64,000 bases of DNA, taken from Shinisaurus crocodilurus. Lineage: Eukaryota > Chordata > Lepidosauria > Squamata > Shinisauridae. Where the stretch lies: assembly GCA_021292165.1 (NCBI GenBank), contig CM037879.1, forward strand, positions 42,927,802 to 42,991,801. Direction: 5' to 3'. The position numbers were made by a program, and so were the translations under genes. The notes beneath the pieces were generated by a model. The model had not been told where the DNA came from, ran no database searches, and saw nothing but the letters and a program-made list of their open reading frames with translations. Shown piece after piece: positions 11,189 through 20,714 of this stretch (the stretch's first letter is position 1; every line of letters starts with the position of its first letter).

Positions 11189-14016
11189 ATAGAATCATAG
11201 AATCATAGAAAAGTAGAGTTGGAAGGGGCCTACAAGGCCATCGAGTCCAACCCCCTGCTCAATGCAGGAATCTAGGTCAAAGCATCTCTGACAGATGTCT
11301 GTCCAGCTGCACCTTGAATGCCTCCAGAGTGGGAGAGCCCACAACCTCCCTAGGTAGTTGATTCCATTGTCTTATTTCTCTGACAGTCAGGAAATTTTTC
11401 CTGATGTTTAGGTGGAATCTAGGTTCCTGTAACTTGAGCCCATTATTCCGTGTCCTGCAAACTGGGATGATCGAGAAGAGATCTTTGCCCTCCTCTGTGT
11501 GACATCCCTTCAAATACTGGAAGAGTGCGATCATATCTCCCCTCAGTCTCCTCTTCTGAAGGCTAAACATGCCCAGTTCTTTCAGTCTCTCCTCATAGGG
11601 CCTTGTTTCCAGTCCCTTTATCATCCTTGTTGCCCTCCTCTGAACCCTTTCCAGTTTGTCTATGTCCTTCTTAAAGTGAGGTGCCCAGAACTGGACGCAG
11701 TACTCAAGATGAGGCCTAACCAGTGCCGAGTAAAGGGGAATTATCACTTCCCGCGATTTGGAAGCTATACTTCTATTAATACAGCCCAAAATTGCATTTG
11801 CCTTCTTTGCAGCCACATCGCATTGCTGGCTCATATTCAGTTTGTGATCTACCACAATTCCAAGATCCTTCTCACTTGTAGTATTGTTGAGCCAAGTGTC
11901 CCCCATTCTGTAACTCTGCATTTGGTTTCCTCTCCCTAGGTGCAGCACTTGGCATTTATCCCTATTAAATTTCATTCTGTTGTTTTCGGCCCAGCGCTCC
12001 AGCCTATCGAGGTCACTTTGAATTTTGTTTCTGTCTTCCAGAGTATTCGCTGTTCCACCCAACTTTGTGTCATCTGCAAATTTGATAAGCATTCCCTGTA
12101 CCTCCTGATCCAAGTCATTAATAAAAATGTTGAAGAGCACCGGGCCCAGGACCGAGCCCTGTGGTACCCCGCTCGTTACCTCTCCCCAGTTTGAGAAGGA
12201 ACCATTGATAAGCACTCTTTGAGTCCGATTCTGTAGCCAATTGTGGATCCACCTGATAGTTGTTCCGTCTAGCCCACTCTTAGCTAGCTTACTAATCAGG
12301 ATATCATGAGGCACTTTGTCGAAAGCTTTGCTGAAGTCCAGATATATAATGTCCACAGCATTCCCACAGTCCACAAGGGAGGTTACCCGATCAAAAAATG
12401 AGATCAGATTAGTCTGACAGGATTTGTTCTTGACAAATCCATGCTGGCTTCTAGTAATCACTGCATTGTTTTCAAGGTGCTTGCAGACTGACTTCTTTAT
12501 AATCTGCTCAAAAATCTTCCCGGGGATTGATGTCAGACTGACTGGCCTATAGTTCCCAGGTTCCTCCTTCTTGCCCTTTTTGAAGATGGGAACAACATTT
12601 GCCCTCCTCCAATCGTCTGGCACTTCACCTGTCCTCCATGATTTCTCAAAGATAATAGACAGTGGTTCTGAGAGTTCTTCTGCCAGTTCCTTTATTACTC
12701 TAGGATGCAGCTCATCAGGCCCTGGAGATTTAAACTCGTTCAGAGTAATCAGGTGCTCCTTGACCATTTGCCTATCAATCTCAAGCTGCAATCCTGCCCC
12801 TTCAGTCTGCACTTCAGGTTTGCCAGGGGGGTCATAGACCCTCTTTTGGGAGAAGACCGAGCTGAAGTAGGAATTGAACACTTCTGCCTTTTCTTTGTCT
12901 TCTGTTATCAATCTGCCATCCTCATTGCGTAGTTGAACCACCAGTTCTTTCTTCTGCCTTTTACTGTGCATGTATCTGAAGAAAGCTTTTTTGTTGCTTT
13001 TAGCATTCCTCGCTAACCTTAGCTCATTCTCAGCTTTAGCCTTCCTGACACTATTCCTGCAGTTCTGTGCTACCTGCCTGTACTCTTCACTTGTAGCCTG
13101 TCCTTCCATCCACTTCCTATACGTGTCCTTTTTTGTTTTCAGGTCATCTTTGAGTTTATTGTGAAGCCACATTGGCTTCTTCTGTTGCCCTCTGCCTTTT
13201 TTCCTTGTGGGAATTGTTTGCAATTGTGCCTTTAAAATTTCCTTTTTTAAAAACTCCCACCCCTCCTGGGCTCCCTTTCTCGTGAGAGTCACTTGCCATG
13301 GGATCTTACTAATCATTGTTCTGAGTTTATTAAAATTGGCTTTCCTAAAATCCAGGGTACGTGTTTGGCTACACTCAGCTTTTGCTTCCGTTAGAATCAA
13401 GAACTCAAGTATAACATGGTCACTTTCCCCCAGAGTTCCCGAAACTGCCACTTTATCCACTAACTCGTCTCTGTTGGTTAGAATCAGGTCAAGGATAGCC
13501 GATCCTCTAGTTCCTTCCTCCACTTTCTGTAGGAGGAAGTTATCAGCAGCACAGCTCAGGAATTTCTTGGAGGGGCCATGTTTGGCTGAATAAGTCTCCC
13601 AACAGATATCAGGGAAATTGAAGTCTCCCATTACTACCACATCGTGCCTCCTTGAAACAATGGCAATTTGTTTTTCAAAAGTTCCATCCTTGTCTTCTCC
13701 TTGATTGGGTGGTCGGTAGTAGACTCCAACCGCCATGTTCGTTTTATTCTTTGCCCCCTTTATTTTAACCCAGATGCTCTCAATGGGGCTGCCAAGCTCC
13801 TCTTCCTGTATCTCTGTGCAGAGATACGTATTTTTAACATACAGTGCAACTCCACCTCCCTTTCTGTTGCTTCTGTTCCTTTTGAACAAGTTATACCCTT
13901 CAATTGCTGTATTCCAGTCATGGGAGTCATCCCACCAGGTTTCAGTTATCCCTATCAAGTCGTACTTGCCCTCATGTATCAAAAATTCAAGTTCGTTCAA
14001 AAATTCAAGTTCATAT
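11189..14016 (-). mobile_element. CR1 LINE, 5'-truncated in ORF2, with complete 3' end
   Basis: The 3' terminus is the CR1 signature on the minus strand: TTCTATGATTCTATG octamers at 11189-11213, preceded by GGCCTTGTAGGCCCCTTCCA. ORF2 is open for about 910 CR1 codons (see next entry). The 5' break falls at the start of the endonuclease domain near 14002. A 14-bp filler, AAAAATTCAAGTTC, copied from the adjacent CR1 sequence, sits at the junction with L1. The 3' UTR is only about 85 bp, as in other CR1s. Confidence 0.92.
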
Positions 14017-14039
14017 ATTCCTATCTTTTCTAAGTACAT
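11277..14039 (-). CDS. CR1 ORF2: endonuclease and reverse transcriptase, 920-codon open frame
   Basis: Apurinic-type endonuclease domain at residues about 20-230, with GITETWWDD, MGDFNFPDI and the catalytic GESDH. Reverse transcriptase spans about 440-720, with VVPIFKKGKKEEP, YLDFSKAFDKVPH, GVPQGSVLGP and the active site FADDTKL. The C-terminal CR1 domain ends PTLEAFKVQLDRHLSEML. The first about 12 residues come from antisense L1 sequence, so the true CR1 ORF2 start is missing. No stop or frameshift occurs across 2.7 kb, which suggests a recent insertion. It is probably not mobile by itself, because ORF1 and the 5' UTR are absent. Confidence 0.92.
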   Translation of the reverse strand: MYLEKIGIYELEFLNELEFLIHEGKYDLIGITETWWDDSHDWNTAIEGYNLFKRNRSNRKGGGVALYVKNTYLCTEIQEEELGSPIESIWVKIKGAKNKTNMAVGVYYRPPNQGEDKDGTFEKQIAIVSRRHDVVVMGDFNFPDICWETYSAKHGPSKKFLSCAADNFLLQKVEEGTRGSAILDLILTNRDELVDKVAVSGTLGESDHVILEFLILTEAKAECSQTRTLDFRKANFNKLRTMISKIPWQVTLTRKGAQEGWEFLKKEILKAQLQTIPTRKKGRGQQKKPMWLHNKLKDDLKTKKDTYRKWMEGQATSEEYRQVAQNCRNSVRKAKAENELRLARNAKSNKKAFFRYMHSKRQKKELVVQLRNEDGRLITEDKEKAEVFNSYFSSVFSQKRVYDPPGKPEVQTEGAGLQLEIDRQMVKEHLITLNEFKSPGPDELHPRVIKELAEELSEPLSIIFEKSWRTGEVPDDWRRANVVPIFKKGKKEEPGNYRPVSLTSIPGKIFEQIIKKSVCKHLENNAVITRSQHGFVKNKSCQTNLISFFDRVTSLVDCGNAVDIIYLDFSKAFDKVPHDILISKLAKSGLDGTTIRWIHNWLQNRTQRVLINGSFSNWGEVTSGVPQGSVLGPVLFNIFINDLDQEVQGMLIKFADDTKLGGTANTLEDRNKIQSDLDRLERWAENNRMKFNRDKCQVLHLGRGNQMQSYRMGDTWLNNTTSEKDLGIVVDHKLNMSQQCDVAAKKANAILGCINRSIASKSREVIIPLYSALVRPHLEYCVQFWAPHFKKDIDKLERVQRRATRMIKGLETRPYEERLKELGMFSLQKRRLRGDMIALFQYLKGCHTEEGKDLFSIIPVCRTRNNGLKLQEPRFHLNIRKNFLTVREIRQWNQLPREVVGSPTLEAFKVQLDRHLSEML

Positions 14040-14440
14040 TTGCTAAAATCTCCATCACTAATGCGAACAAAATAGGAGAAAGGGGACAACCTTGTCTAGT
14101 TCCGCGACCTAGGAAAATTTGCTCTGTTGAACCATCATTTACCACTACTGACGTAACGTTTTGTGAGTATAATTGATTAACTACTGCTCTAAATCTCCCA
14201 CCAAACCCATGATTTTTATTAAGTTTTTTAATTCTGGCCATTCCACACAAAGGCATTGAAAATATCTAATGCTATTACCCCCACTCTCAATTTATTCTTC
14301 TTTATTAAATATATTATATTTAACACTCTTCTAGTTAAATCCACCATTTACCTTCCTTGCATAAAACCACACTGGTCTACCCCGACATATTTAGTAATAA
14401 ACCTATTCATCCTTCTCACTAATATTGCTGGTTAAATTTA

Positions 14441-15566
14441 ATGCAATTGGATCAGTGGTTGAAGAAATGGAAGAGGAAAAATGAGTATGAAAGGGAATTA
14501 ACTGGTTTTGAAAAGAGGGTTATGTCCAGAGAACTTGTAGAAGGGAATATTTCATCAAGTGGGATAACAAAGGAGATATATAAAATGATACAAAAAGGTG
14601 AAGAACAAAATGATAATCTTAAGATAGTTTGGGATATGGTATTTGAGGATGAGATTTCGAATGAAGGGTGGAAAAATATAGAGAGACGTATATTGAGAAA
14701 TATGTCAATAAGGACTTATTTGGAGATGGTACCTGACTCCGGTGAGATTAAATCAAATAGATAGTAATTGCTCTGCATTGTGTTGGAGAGGATGCCAGGA
14801 GCTACGTACCTAAGCTAATCTGTGGTGGTGTTGTAAAAGTGTATTGGAATTTTAGGAAACATTTTTTGTAGAAATATCAGAAATTATTGGTATTAATTTA
14901 GAGGTTTGCCCAAAATTAGCATTGTTATCAATAATGGAGAAAGTTGTTCTCAAGATATAAAAGAATTAATTGTAAATTTGTTAACGGCGGGTAGACTAAT
15001 GATAGCAAGGAAATGGAAAGTTCATAGATTCATAGATCATAGAGTTGGAAGGGGCCTACAAGGCCATCGAGTCCAACCCCCTGCTCAATGCAGGAAACTA
15101 GAGGAGGGGTCTCCCATCCAAGTAATAACCAGGCCTGACCTTGCTTAGCTTTCCACGCTCAGACAAGCTGAGGCAGCGTGAGCCACAGGCCTGTCCTGGA
15201 ACTGAAGAGACCACAAATTTTTAATTATTGATTGGTATAAGGAGGTGTGGGATATTGGTTTAATGATCAACTAACTTGTAGTATCAAATGTAAAAAGGGA
15301 TAACTTAAGAAAAACAATTTTAAGGATATTTGGGGATTATTTTTAGATGTTCTTTTAATAAAGGGGAAAGGGAACATGCCATGTCAAGATATGTTGTATT
15401 TTTGGAATAGTGAACAATAATTGATTATAGAGAGAGAACATATTTTTTGGTCCCGTGGTGATGGGTGTACTATATAAGTTTTATGTATGTCATTTTAGTT
15501 GTTTTATATACTGTTTCAAAAAATTTAAATATATATATATACCGGTATATATATATATATTTTAAA
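14441..15566 (+). mobile_element. L1 ORF2 C-terminus and 3' end, + strand (3' piece of the split L1)
   Basis: Frame from MQLDQWLKKWKRK onward, then a C-terminal region homologous to the minus-strand L1, ending near 15420 with LYFWN-type sequence and a stop. It is interrupted by the 5S-CR1 SINE at 15021-15196. The 3' end runs into AT-rich sequence with an almost perfect palindrome centred on ACCGGT (about 15530-15560). Frameshifts make it a pseudogene. It is the host of the minus-strand L1 insertion. Confidence 0.85.
15021..15196 (-). mobile_element. 5S rRNA-derived SINE with CR1 3' tail
   Basis: On the minus strand the head aligns with 5S rRNA: GGCCTGTGGCTCACGCTGC, then AAGCTAAGCAAGGTCAGG (box A), then GGCCTGGTTATTACTTGG and GGATGGGAGACC (box C). 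After about 90 bases it changes to the CR1 3' end: GGTTGGACTCGATGGCCTTG, then CTATGATCTATGAATCTATG. It is thus a 5S-headed, CR1-tailed SINE, expected to be transcribed by RNA polymerase III and mobilised by CR1. It sits inside the + strand L1 between the ARKWK codons and the rest of the L1 3' end. A second head fragment is at 5682-5740. Confidence 0.85.
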
Positions 15567-16029
15567 AGAGAGATTGTGTGAGGACTGCTTTCTAGATAAT
15601 TGACATAAAAGATCAATACATGAACTGTTTACTACCCAGAGTTTGATTTTAACTTTGGGCAATTCTTATCTGAGCTTTACAGTTTAGTGTTTCCACATGG
15701 ATTAAAAACACATCTGTGTAGTTGCATTCTATGTGGCAGGCTGTAACATTGTGTTTGGGCCAACTCATATGGTAAGCATTCTAATTGTGTAGAATGTGTT
15801 TGTCCCAGCCACTGCCAAGGGTGTGAAGAAGCTCCATGCAAATATGTTGCATGATAAGCACAGTGCAAATTTTATGCCCTGCCACATGGAATACTGCCAT
15901 GGGAAGCATTTGTGAGCAGCCTCTACATAGGGGTGATGACATGTGAAGGAGTCCTCAGAAAAGACTGACACAGCTTTGTAAGTCTGGCAAGGAACATGCT
16001 TTTGCATGTTGACTTAGAAATTCCTTAGG
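15567..16029. other. Intron 1 sequence, nothing recognised
   Basis: No supported gene or repeat between the L1 3' end and the next interspersed repeat. Confidence 0.4.
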
Positions 16030-16720
16030 TGATGAGTTAGCTGGATTTATTTATTTATTAAAATTTCTATGCTACTTTTCCAGAACTCTCTCAGGGCAGT
16101 TCAAAAACTAATTAAAACAATAAAGCATATAACAGAACAAAATGCAGAGTGCAGCAGGATATAATCGGAGAGGAGAAATACATACTCAGAGACAAAGATG
16201 CAATTAAAAGCCCATACAGTCAATTGCTTGAAGCTAAAAGCTTGAAACTAAGAAGCAGGATACTAAAAAGCTTAAGACTGAAGAGGCTAAAAGCTAAAAA
16301 CTATAAATGAAGTGATATTTTTAAAAAACTTTGACTTGGTGCCAAAAAGTCTAAAGTGAAATTGCCAAGTGGGTCTCTTTGGGGAATCTGTTCCATAGTT
16401 TTGGTGTTACTATGAAAAAGACACTGCTCTATGGAATAATGGGCTTCATGTATGATGTGAAGCAGTCTGCAAAAGATCTCAAAAGCATGGGGAGATTCTT
16501 AAGGAAGAAGGTGTTTCCCAAGGTATGCTAATTCCAGACCATTTAGGGCTTTCAGGGACAGAATGAGCATCTTGGATTGTACTTTGAAATAAACTGGCAA
16601 CCGGTGTTTCATGTGCCATAGACTGTGCCAATAGGCCAGTTAAGTATTCTGCACCAGCTGCTGCTTCCACAGAATCTTCAAGGGCAACACCCATGCAATA
16701 AGTTACTGTGATCAGTCTGC
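16030..16720. repeat. Interspersed repeat resembling a LINE/SINE 3' region (unclassified)
   Basis: Begins with TTTATTTATTTATTAAAATT and contains CCATTTAGGGCTTTCAGG and AAACTGGCAACCGGTG. These are words I associate with a common non-coding repeat in squamate genomes. Many short A-rich direct repeats (AAGCTAAAAGCTTGAA type) occur at 16225-16310. No coding frame is convincing. Confidence 0.45.
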
Positions 16721-17039
16721 AAGGTTATTAAGGAACAGTACCAAGGTCTTTGCTTTCCTCCTGGTGCAGCAAGCCTATTAACTCCACCACCCACCTTCAG
16801 GGTGCATGCAGAGGAATTCCTGCTGTTATCTCTGATCACAAATTGGAGATAACAGTGGGGATTCCTCCAGGGGAATGCAGGAAGGCTCTGCAGGCTGGAT
16901 AGGGAACCTCCATGTGCTAGATTAGGCTCATGGGCCAGAGGTCCCCTTCCCCTGTATTAGATGAAGCGGATAAATATTACAGCTAGCACCTAAGTGCAAT
17001 TGAAAGCCCATACAGTCTTGTGGGTAATCTGTCAGGGGC

Positions 17040-17200
17040 CACACCAGAGCCTAAGGAGGGCTGGTTGTCTGTTTTCTCTCTTTCTACCACCTCCTTTTCT
17101 CTCTCTCCCTGCCACCCCCTTTTTTCTCTCTCCCTCTCCACCCAATAGTCTGCCAGGGAAGGGACAAATCACTCTTGCCAGGGGTCTGCAGGTCAGTCAT
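17040..17200 (-). repeat. Fragment of the CAGGGGTGG-type hAT core (inverted)
   Basis: Pyrimidine-rich stretch CTCTTTCTACCACCTCC..., followed by CTGCCAGGGAAGGGACAAAT and CTCTTGCCAGGGGTCTGCAG. It is the reverse complement of 7045-7190 inside the hAT element at 6988-7312. Terminal repeats are not visible here. Confidence 0.65.
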
Positions 17201-17852
17201 TCACTTCTCCCCATAGTAAGGGAAGCTTGGGAAGGAGCACATAAGCCTGAAGCCTTCTCTTAACCTGACACTGGGTTCAATCCTAGGGGCAAAGTAGTGG
17301 TTAAAATAGGTTCCTCAAATATGCATCTCTAAACTAATTTCTTGCTTCTATTTTTGTTTTGTTTTGTCTTACAATGCCTAGAAATATGAGGTACAGCATT
17401 ATAGCTTATTAAATATGAAATACCGAAGCATGTATCTTTTTAGTTGCTGATATGAAGTATTAAACTAGCATTAGTAATACATTGTAATATTATAGTACTC
17501 TAAAGATAACCTCTGAGAGAGTCATCAGAACAGGCTGAAAATGTGAAGGAATTGGCTCATAACCTGTAATGGACATTTTATACCCTGATAATGAATCCAG
17601 GTAATGGCAGTTCCTCTATTTAAATACCCACACAGGAAAGATGGGAGCTTGAAGGCCAAAGGGTTTTTAACGGATTACCTAGTATGGTCTCAAGGAGAAG
17701 CATGATTTTAAAGATGAAATACTTCTTGTAAATATTCATAAAATATACATGTCCTCATAGTGTTCCATTCGGAAAAGCTGCATTTTTAGACTGAGTAAGA
17801 AATAGGAAAAATAACCCTTTGCTTGTGCATTTCAGAAAATGTTTCACATTTG
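17201..17852. other. Intron 1 sequence, nothing recognised
   Basis: AT-rich and unremarkable. This is the left flank of the TIR element at 17855 and is not CR1, which matters for the rearrangement described in the findings. Confidence 0.5.
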
Positions 17853-17854
17853 TA

Positions 17855-18873
17855 CCGTGTTTCCCCGAAAATAAGACCTACCCCGAAAATAAGACCTAGT
17901 ACTATTTTTAGGAATTGCTAAAATATAAGACCTACCCCGAAAATAAGACCTAGTTGTGATCATTCCCAGGGCTGGTGGTAGCATAAAGGGAAACTTGAAG
18001 AGCCGCAGGAGAGGCGTCGCTGAGAAGAGGCCTGGCCGCGCCTCTCCGAGGGCGCCTCGGGACTCGGCTGGGCACAGAGGCGCCGCCGCTGCAGAAGCCC
18101 CTGCCAAGCCACACCCCCCCGCTGCTGCCGCCTCTGCCGAGGAGGAAGAAGGGCCCAGCCGCACTGGTGGTGGCGGCTGCAAGAGAAAGAGGAGCTGCGG
18201 CGGCTGTAGCAGGAGAGCAGACACCCCTGGCCTGGCGCCGGACCCATGGAGCTGCCGCCCCCGCCCGGAGGAGCCGCTGCCGCCGCCGCCGCCGCCGCCA
18301 GCATCCAAGCAGAGGAGGAGGAGAGCGGCAAGGCAGCAGCGGCGAGGGCGCGCCGGGCCGGGGCACAGCCTGCAGGCGAGGCATCACCGAGAAGAGGTGC
18401 CGCCGCCGCCCCCTGCGTTGCCGCCGCCTCTGCCAAGGAGGAAGAGCCTGGCTGCGCTGGTGGTGGCAGCTGTGGGAGAAAGAGGTGGGGTGGCTGCTGC
18501 AGGAGAGCAGCTGGCCCTGGCCCGGCGCCGGACCCATGGATCCACCCCAGCCCGGAGGAGCCACCACCAGCGTCCAAGCAGAGGAGGAGGAGAGCGGCGA
18601 GGCGGCCCTCCTCCTCCTCTGCTTGGACGCTGGCGGCGGCGGCAAGGGCACGCTTGGCTGGGGCGCAGCCTGCGGGCAAGGCATCACCAAGAAGAGGCGC
18701 CGCCGCCCGTGCTGCTGCCGCCGACGCTGAGGAGGAAGAAGGACCCGGCTGTGGATGGTAACTGTGGATTGTTCTATATTAAAAATACAAGACCTTCCCC
18801 GAAAATAAGACCTAGTGTGTTTTTCTGAGCCCAAAAAAATATAAGACAGTGTCTTATTTTCGGGGAAACACGG
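17855..18873. mobile_element. TA-flanked TIR element (CCGTGTTTCCCCG ends) with GC-rich tandem core
   Basis: The ends CCGTGTTTCCCCGAAAATAAG and its complement are inverted and flanked by TA (17853-17854 and 18874-18875). Subterminal copies of CCCCGAAAATAAGACCTA repeat at 17878 and 17934 and near 18797. The core (about 17990-18760) is very GC- and CpG-rich and is built of about 2.5 tandem units of roughly 300 bp. Each unit contains GCGCCGGACCCATGGA and AAGCAGAGGAGGAGGAGAGC. There is no transposase. The long open frames here are by-products of composition. Confidence 0.78.
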
Positions 18874-18875
18874 TA

Positions 18876-20620
18876 TTATGTCCACAGCATTCCCACAGTC
18901 CACAAGGGAGGTTACCCGATCAAAAAATGAGCTCAGATTAGTCTGGCAGGATTTGTTCTTGACAAATCCATGCTGGTTTCTAGTAATCACTGCATTGTTT
19001 TCAAGGTGCTTGCAGACTGACTTCTTTATAATCTGCTCCAAAAATTTCCCAGGGATTGATGTCAGACTGACTGGCCTATAGTTCCCAGGTTCCTCTTTCT
19101 TGCCCTTTTTGAATATGGGAACAACATTTGCCCTCCTCCAGTCATCTGGCACTTCACCTGTCCTCCATGATTTCTCAAAGATAATAGACAGTGGTTCTGA
19201 GAGTTCTTCTGCCAGTTCCTTTATTACTCTAGGATGCAGCTCGTCAGGCCCTGGAGATTTAAACTCGTTCAGAGTAATCAGGTGCTCCTTGACCATTTGC
19301 CTATCAATCTCAAGCTGCAATCCTGCCCCTTCAGTCTGCACTTCAGGTTTGCCAGGGGGGTCATAGACCCCCTTTTGGGAGAAGACCGAGCCGAAGTAGG
19401 AATTGAACACTTCTGCCTTTTCTTTGTCTTCTATTACCAATTTGCCATCTTCATTGCGTAGTTGAACCACCATTTATTTCCTCTGTTTTTTACTATGCAT
19501 GTATCTGAAGAAAGCTTTCTTGTTGTTTTTAGCATTCCTCGCTAACCTTAGCTCATTCTCAGCTTTAGCCTTCCTGACACTATTCCTGCAGTTCTGTGCT
19601 ACCTGCCTGTACTCTTCCCTTGTAGCCTGTCCTTCCTTCCACTTCCTATACGTGTCCTTTTTTGTTTTCAGGTCATCTTTGAGTTTATTGTGAAGCCACA
19701 TTGGCTTCTTCTGTTGCCCTCTGCCTTTTTTCCTTGTGGGAATTGTTTGCAATTGTGCCTTTAAAATTTCCTTTTTTTAAAACTCCCACCCATCCTGGGC
19801 TCCTTTTCTCATTAGAGTCGCTTGCCGTGGGACCTTACTTATCATTGTTCTGAGTTTGTTAAAATTGGCTTTCCTAAAATCCAGGGTACACGTTTGGCTA
19901 CACTCAGCTTTTGCTTCCTTTAGAATCAAGAACTCAAGTATAACATGGTCACTTTCCCCCAGAGTTCCCGTAATTGCCACTTTATCCACTAACTCATCTC
20001 TGTTGGTTAGAATCAGGTCAAGGATAGCGGATCCTCTAGTTCCTTCCTCCACTTTCTGTTGGAGGAAGTTATCAGCAACACAACTTAGGAATTTCTTGGA
20101 GGGGCCATGTTTGGCTGAATAAGTCTCCCAATAGATATCAGGGAAATTGAAGTCCCCCATTACTACCACATCATGCCTCCTTGAAACAATGGCAATTTGC
20201 TTTTCAAAAGTTCCATCCTTGTCTTCTCCTTGATTGGGTGGTCGGTAGTAGACTCCAACCGCCATGTTCGTTTTATTCTTTGCCCCATTTATTTTAACCC
20301 AGATGCTCTCAATGGGGCTGCCAAGCTCCTCTTCCTGTATCTCTGTGCAGAGATACGTATCTTTAACATACAGCGCAACTCCACCTCCCTTTCTGTTGCT
20401 TCTGTTCCTTTTGAACAAGTTATATCCTTCAATTGCTGTATTCCAGCCATGGGAGTCATCCCACCAGGTTTCAGTTATCCCTATCAAGTCGTATTTGCCC
20501 TCATGTATCAAGAGTTCACGTTCGTTCTGTTTGTTGCCCATACTCTGGGCATTAGTATAGAGACATCGAAGACTATGTGCTTTATAGTCTGACTTTCCCC
20601 CTACATTTTGTAGTAGACTA
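18876..20620 (-). pseudogene. CR1 ORF2 (partial): endonuclease and N-terminal RT
   Basis: Starts near LRCLYTNAQSMGNKQNERE, the typical first endonuclease strand of CR1, and includes GITETWWDDSHGW, MGDFNFPDIYW and GESDH. It is broken by a frameshift in a T-run near 19776 and by a stop between SKKQRK and MVVQLRN (about 19474). It ends within the RT at NAVDII (18876), where foreign sequence begins. It complements the other CR1 copy, which lacks the first codons. Confidence 0.88.
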
Positions 20621-20714
20621 TCATTGGGCACCGCTGGAGCTGTTCTCTCCGTTGTGGCACAGAGGCCTTCTTCCATTGGAACCCCCGAGTTTATGTCTCC
20701 CTCCCCTGTTGGAT

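Larger units (their letters stand above)
8644..14427 (-). mobile_element. L1 LINE, minus strand, 5'-truncated, inserted into the + strand L1
   Basis: Coding pieces on the minus strand are L1 ORF2: RT motif RQGCPLSPILFALVME (14011-14256), the active-site FADD in INLFADDTLL (about 11130-11165), INWNKSKI, KMKILPKINFLF and the C-terminal GTYAHMWWSC motif (9485-9964). A 13-bp duplication, CTGGTTAAATTTA, flanks the whole (8631-8643 and 14428-14440). The sequence is interrupted by a CR1 (11189-14016) and a TA-flanked element (8992-9559), so the L1 itself is only about 2.4 kb. Several frameshifts and stops make it dead. The local segment 11007-11075 triplicates the word CCCGTTACTTCCCC. Confidence 0.9.

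Noticed and set aside
11499..13593. Many + strand ORFs of 75-146 codons
   Set aside because: They are antisense shadows of the CR1 ORF2; the same shadows recur at 19100-20592 opposite the second CR1.
15075..15196. Candidate functional 5S rRNA gene
   Set aside because: Several substitutions, no 5S 3' end and a direct join to a CR1 tail; it is a SINE head, not a gene.
8575..15566. Reading the head-to-head L1 pieces as one twin-primed L1
   Set aside because: Both orientations contain the same ORF2 C-terminal region, so they are two copies. The 13-bp duplication and restored + frame show insertion of one into the other.
17950..18828. Long overlapping open frames on both strands (up to 290 codons) rich in Ala, Arg, Pro and Gly
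   Set aside because: They lie in the GC-rich tandem core of a TIR element. GC-rich DNA lacks stop codons in all frames, and the encoded sequences have no domain and mirror each other on both strands.
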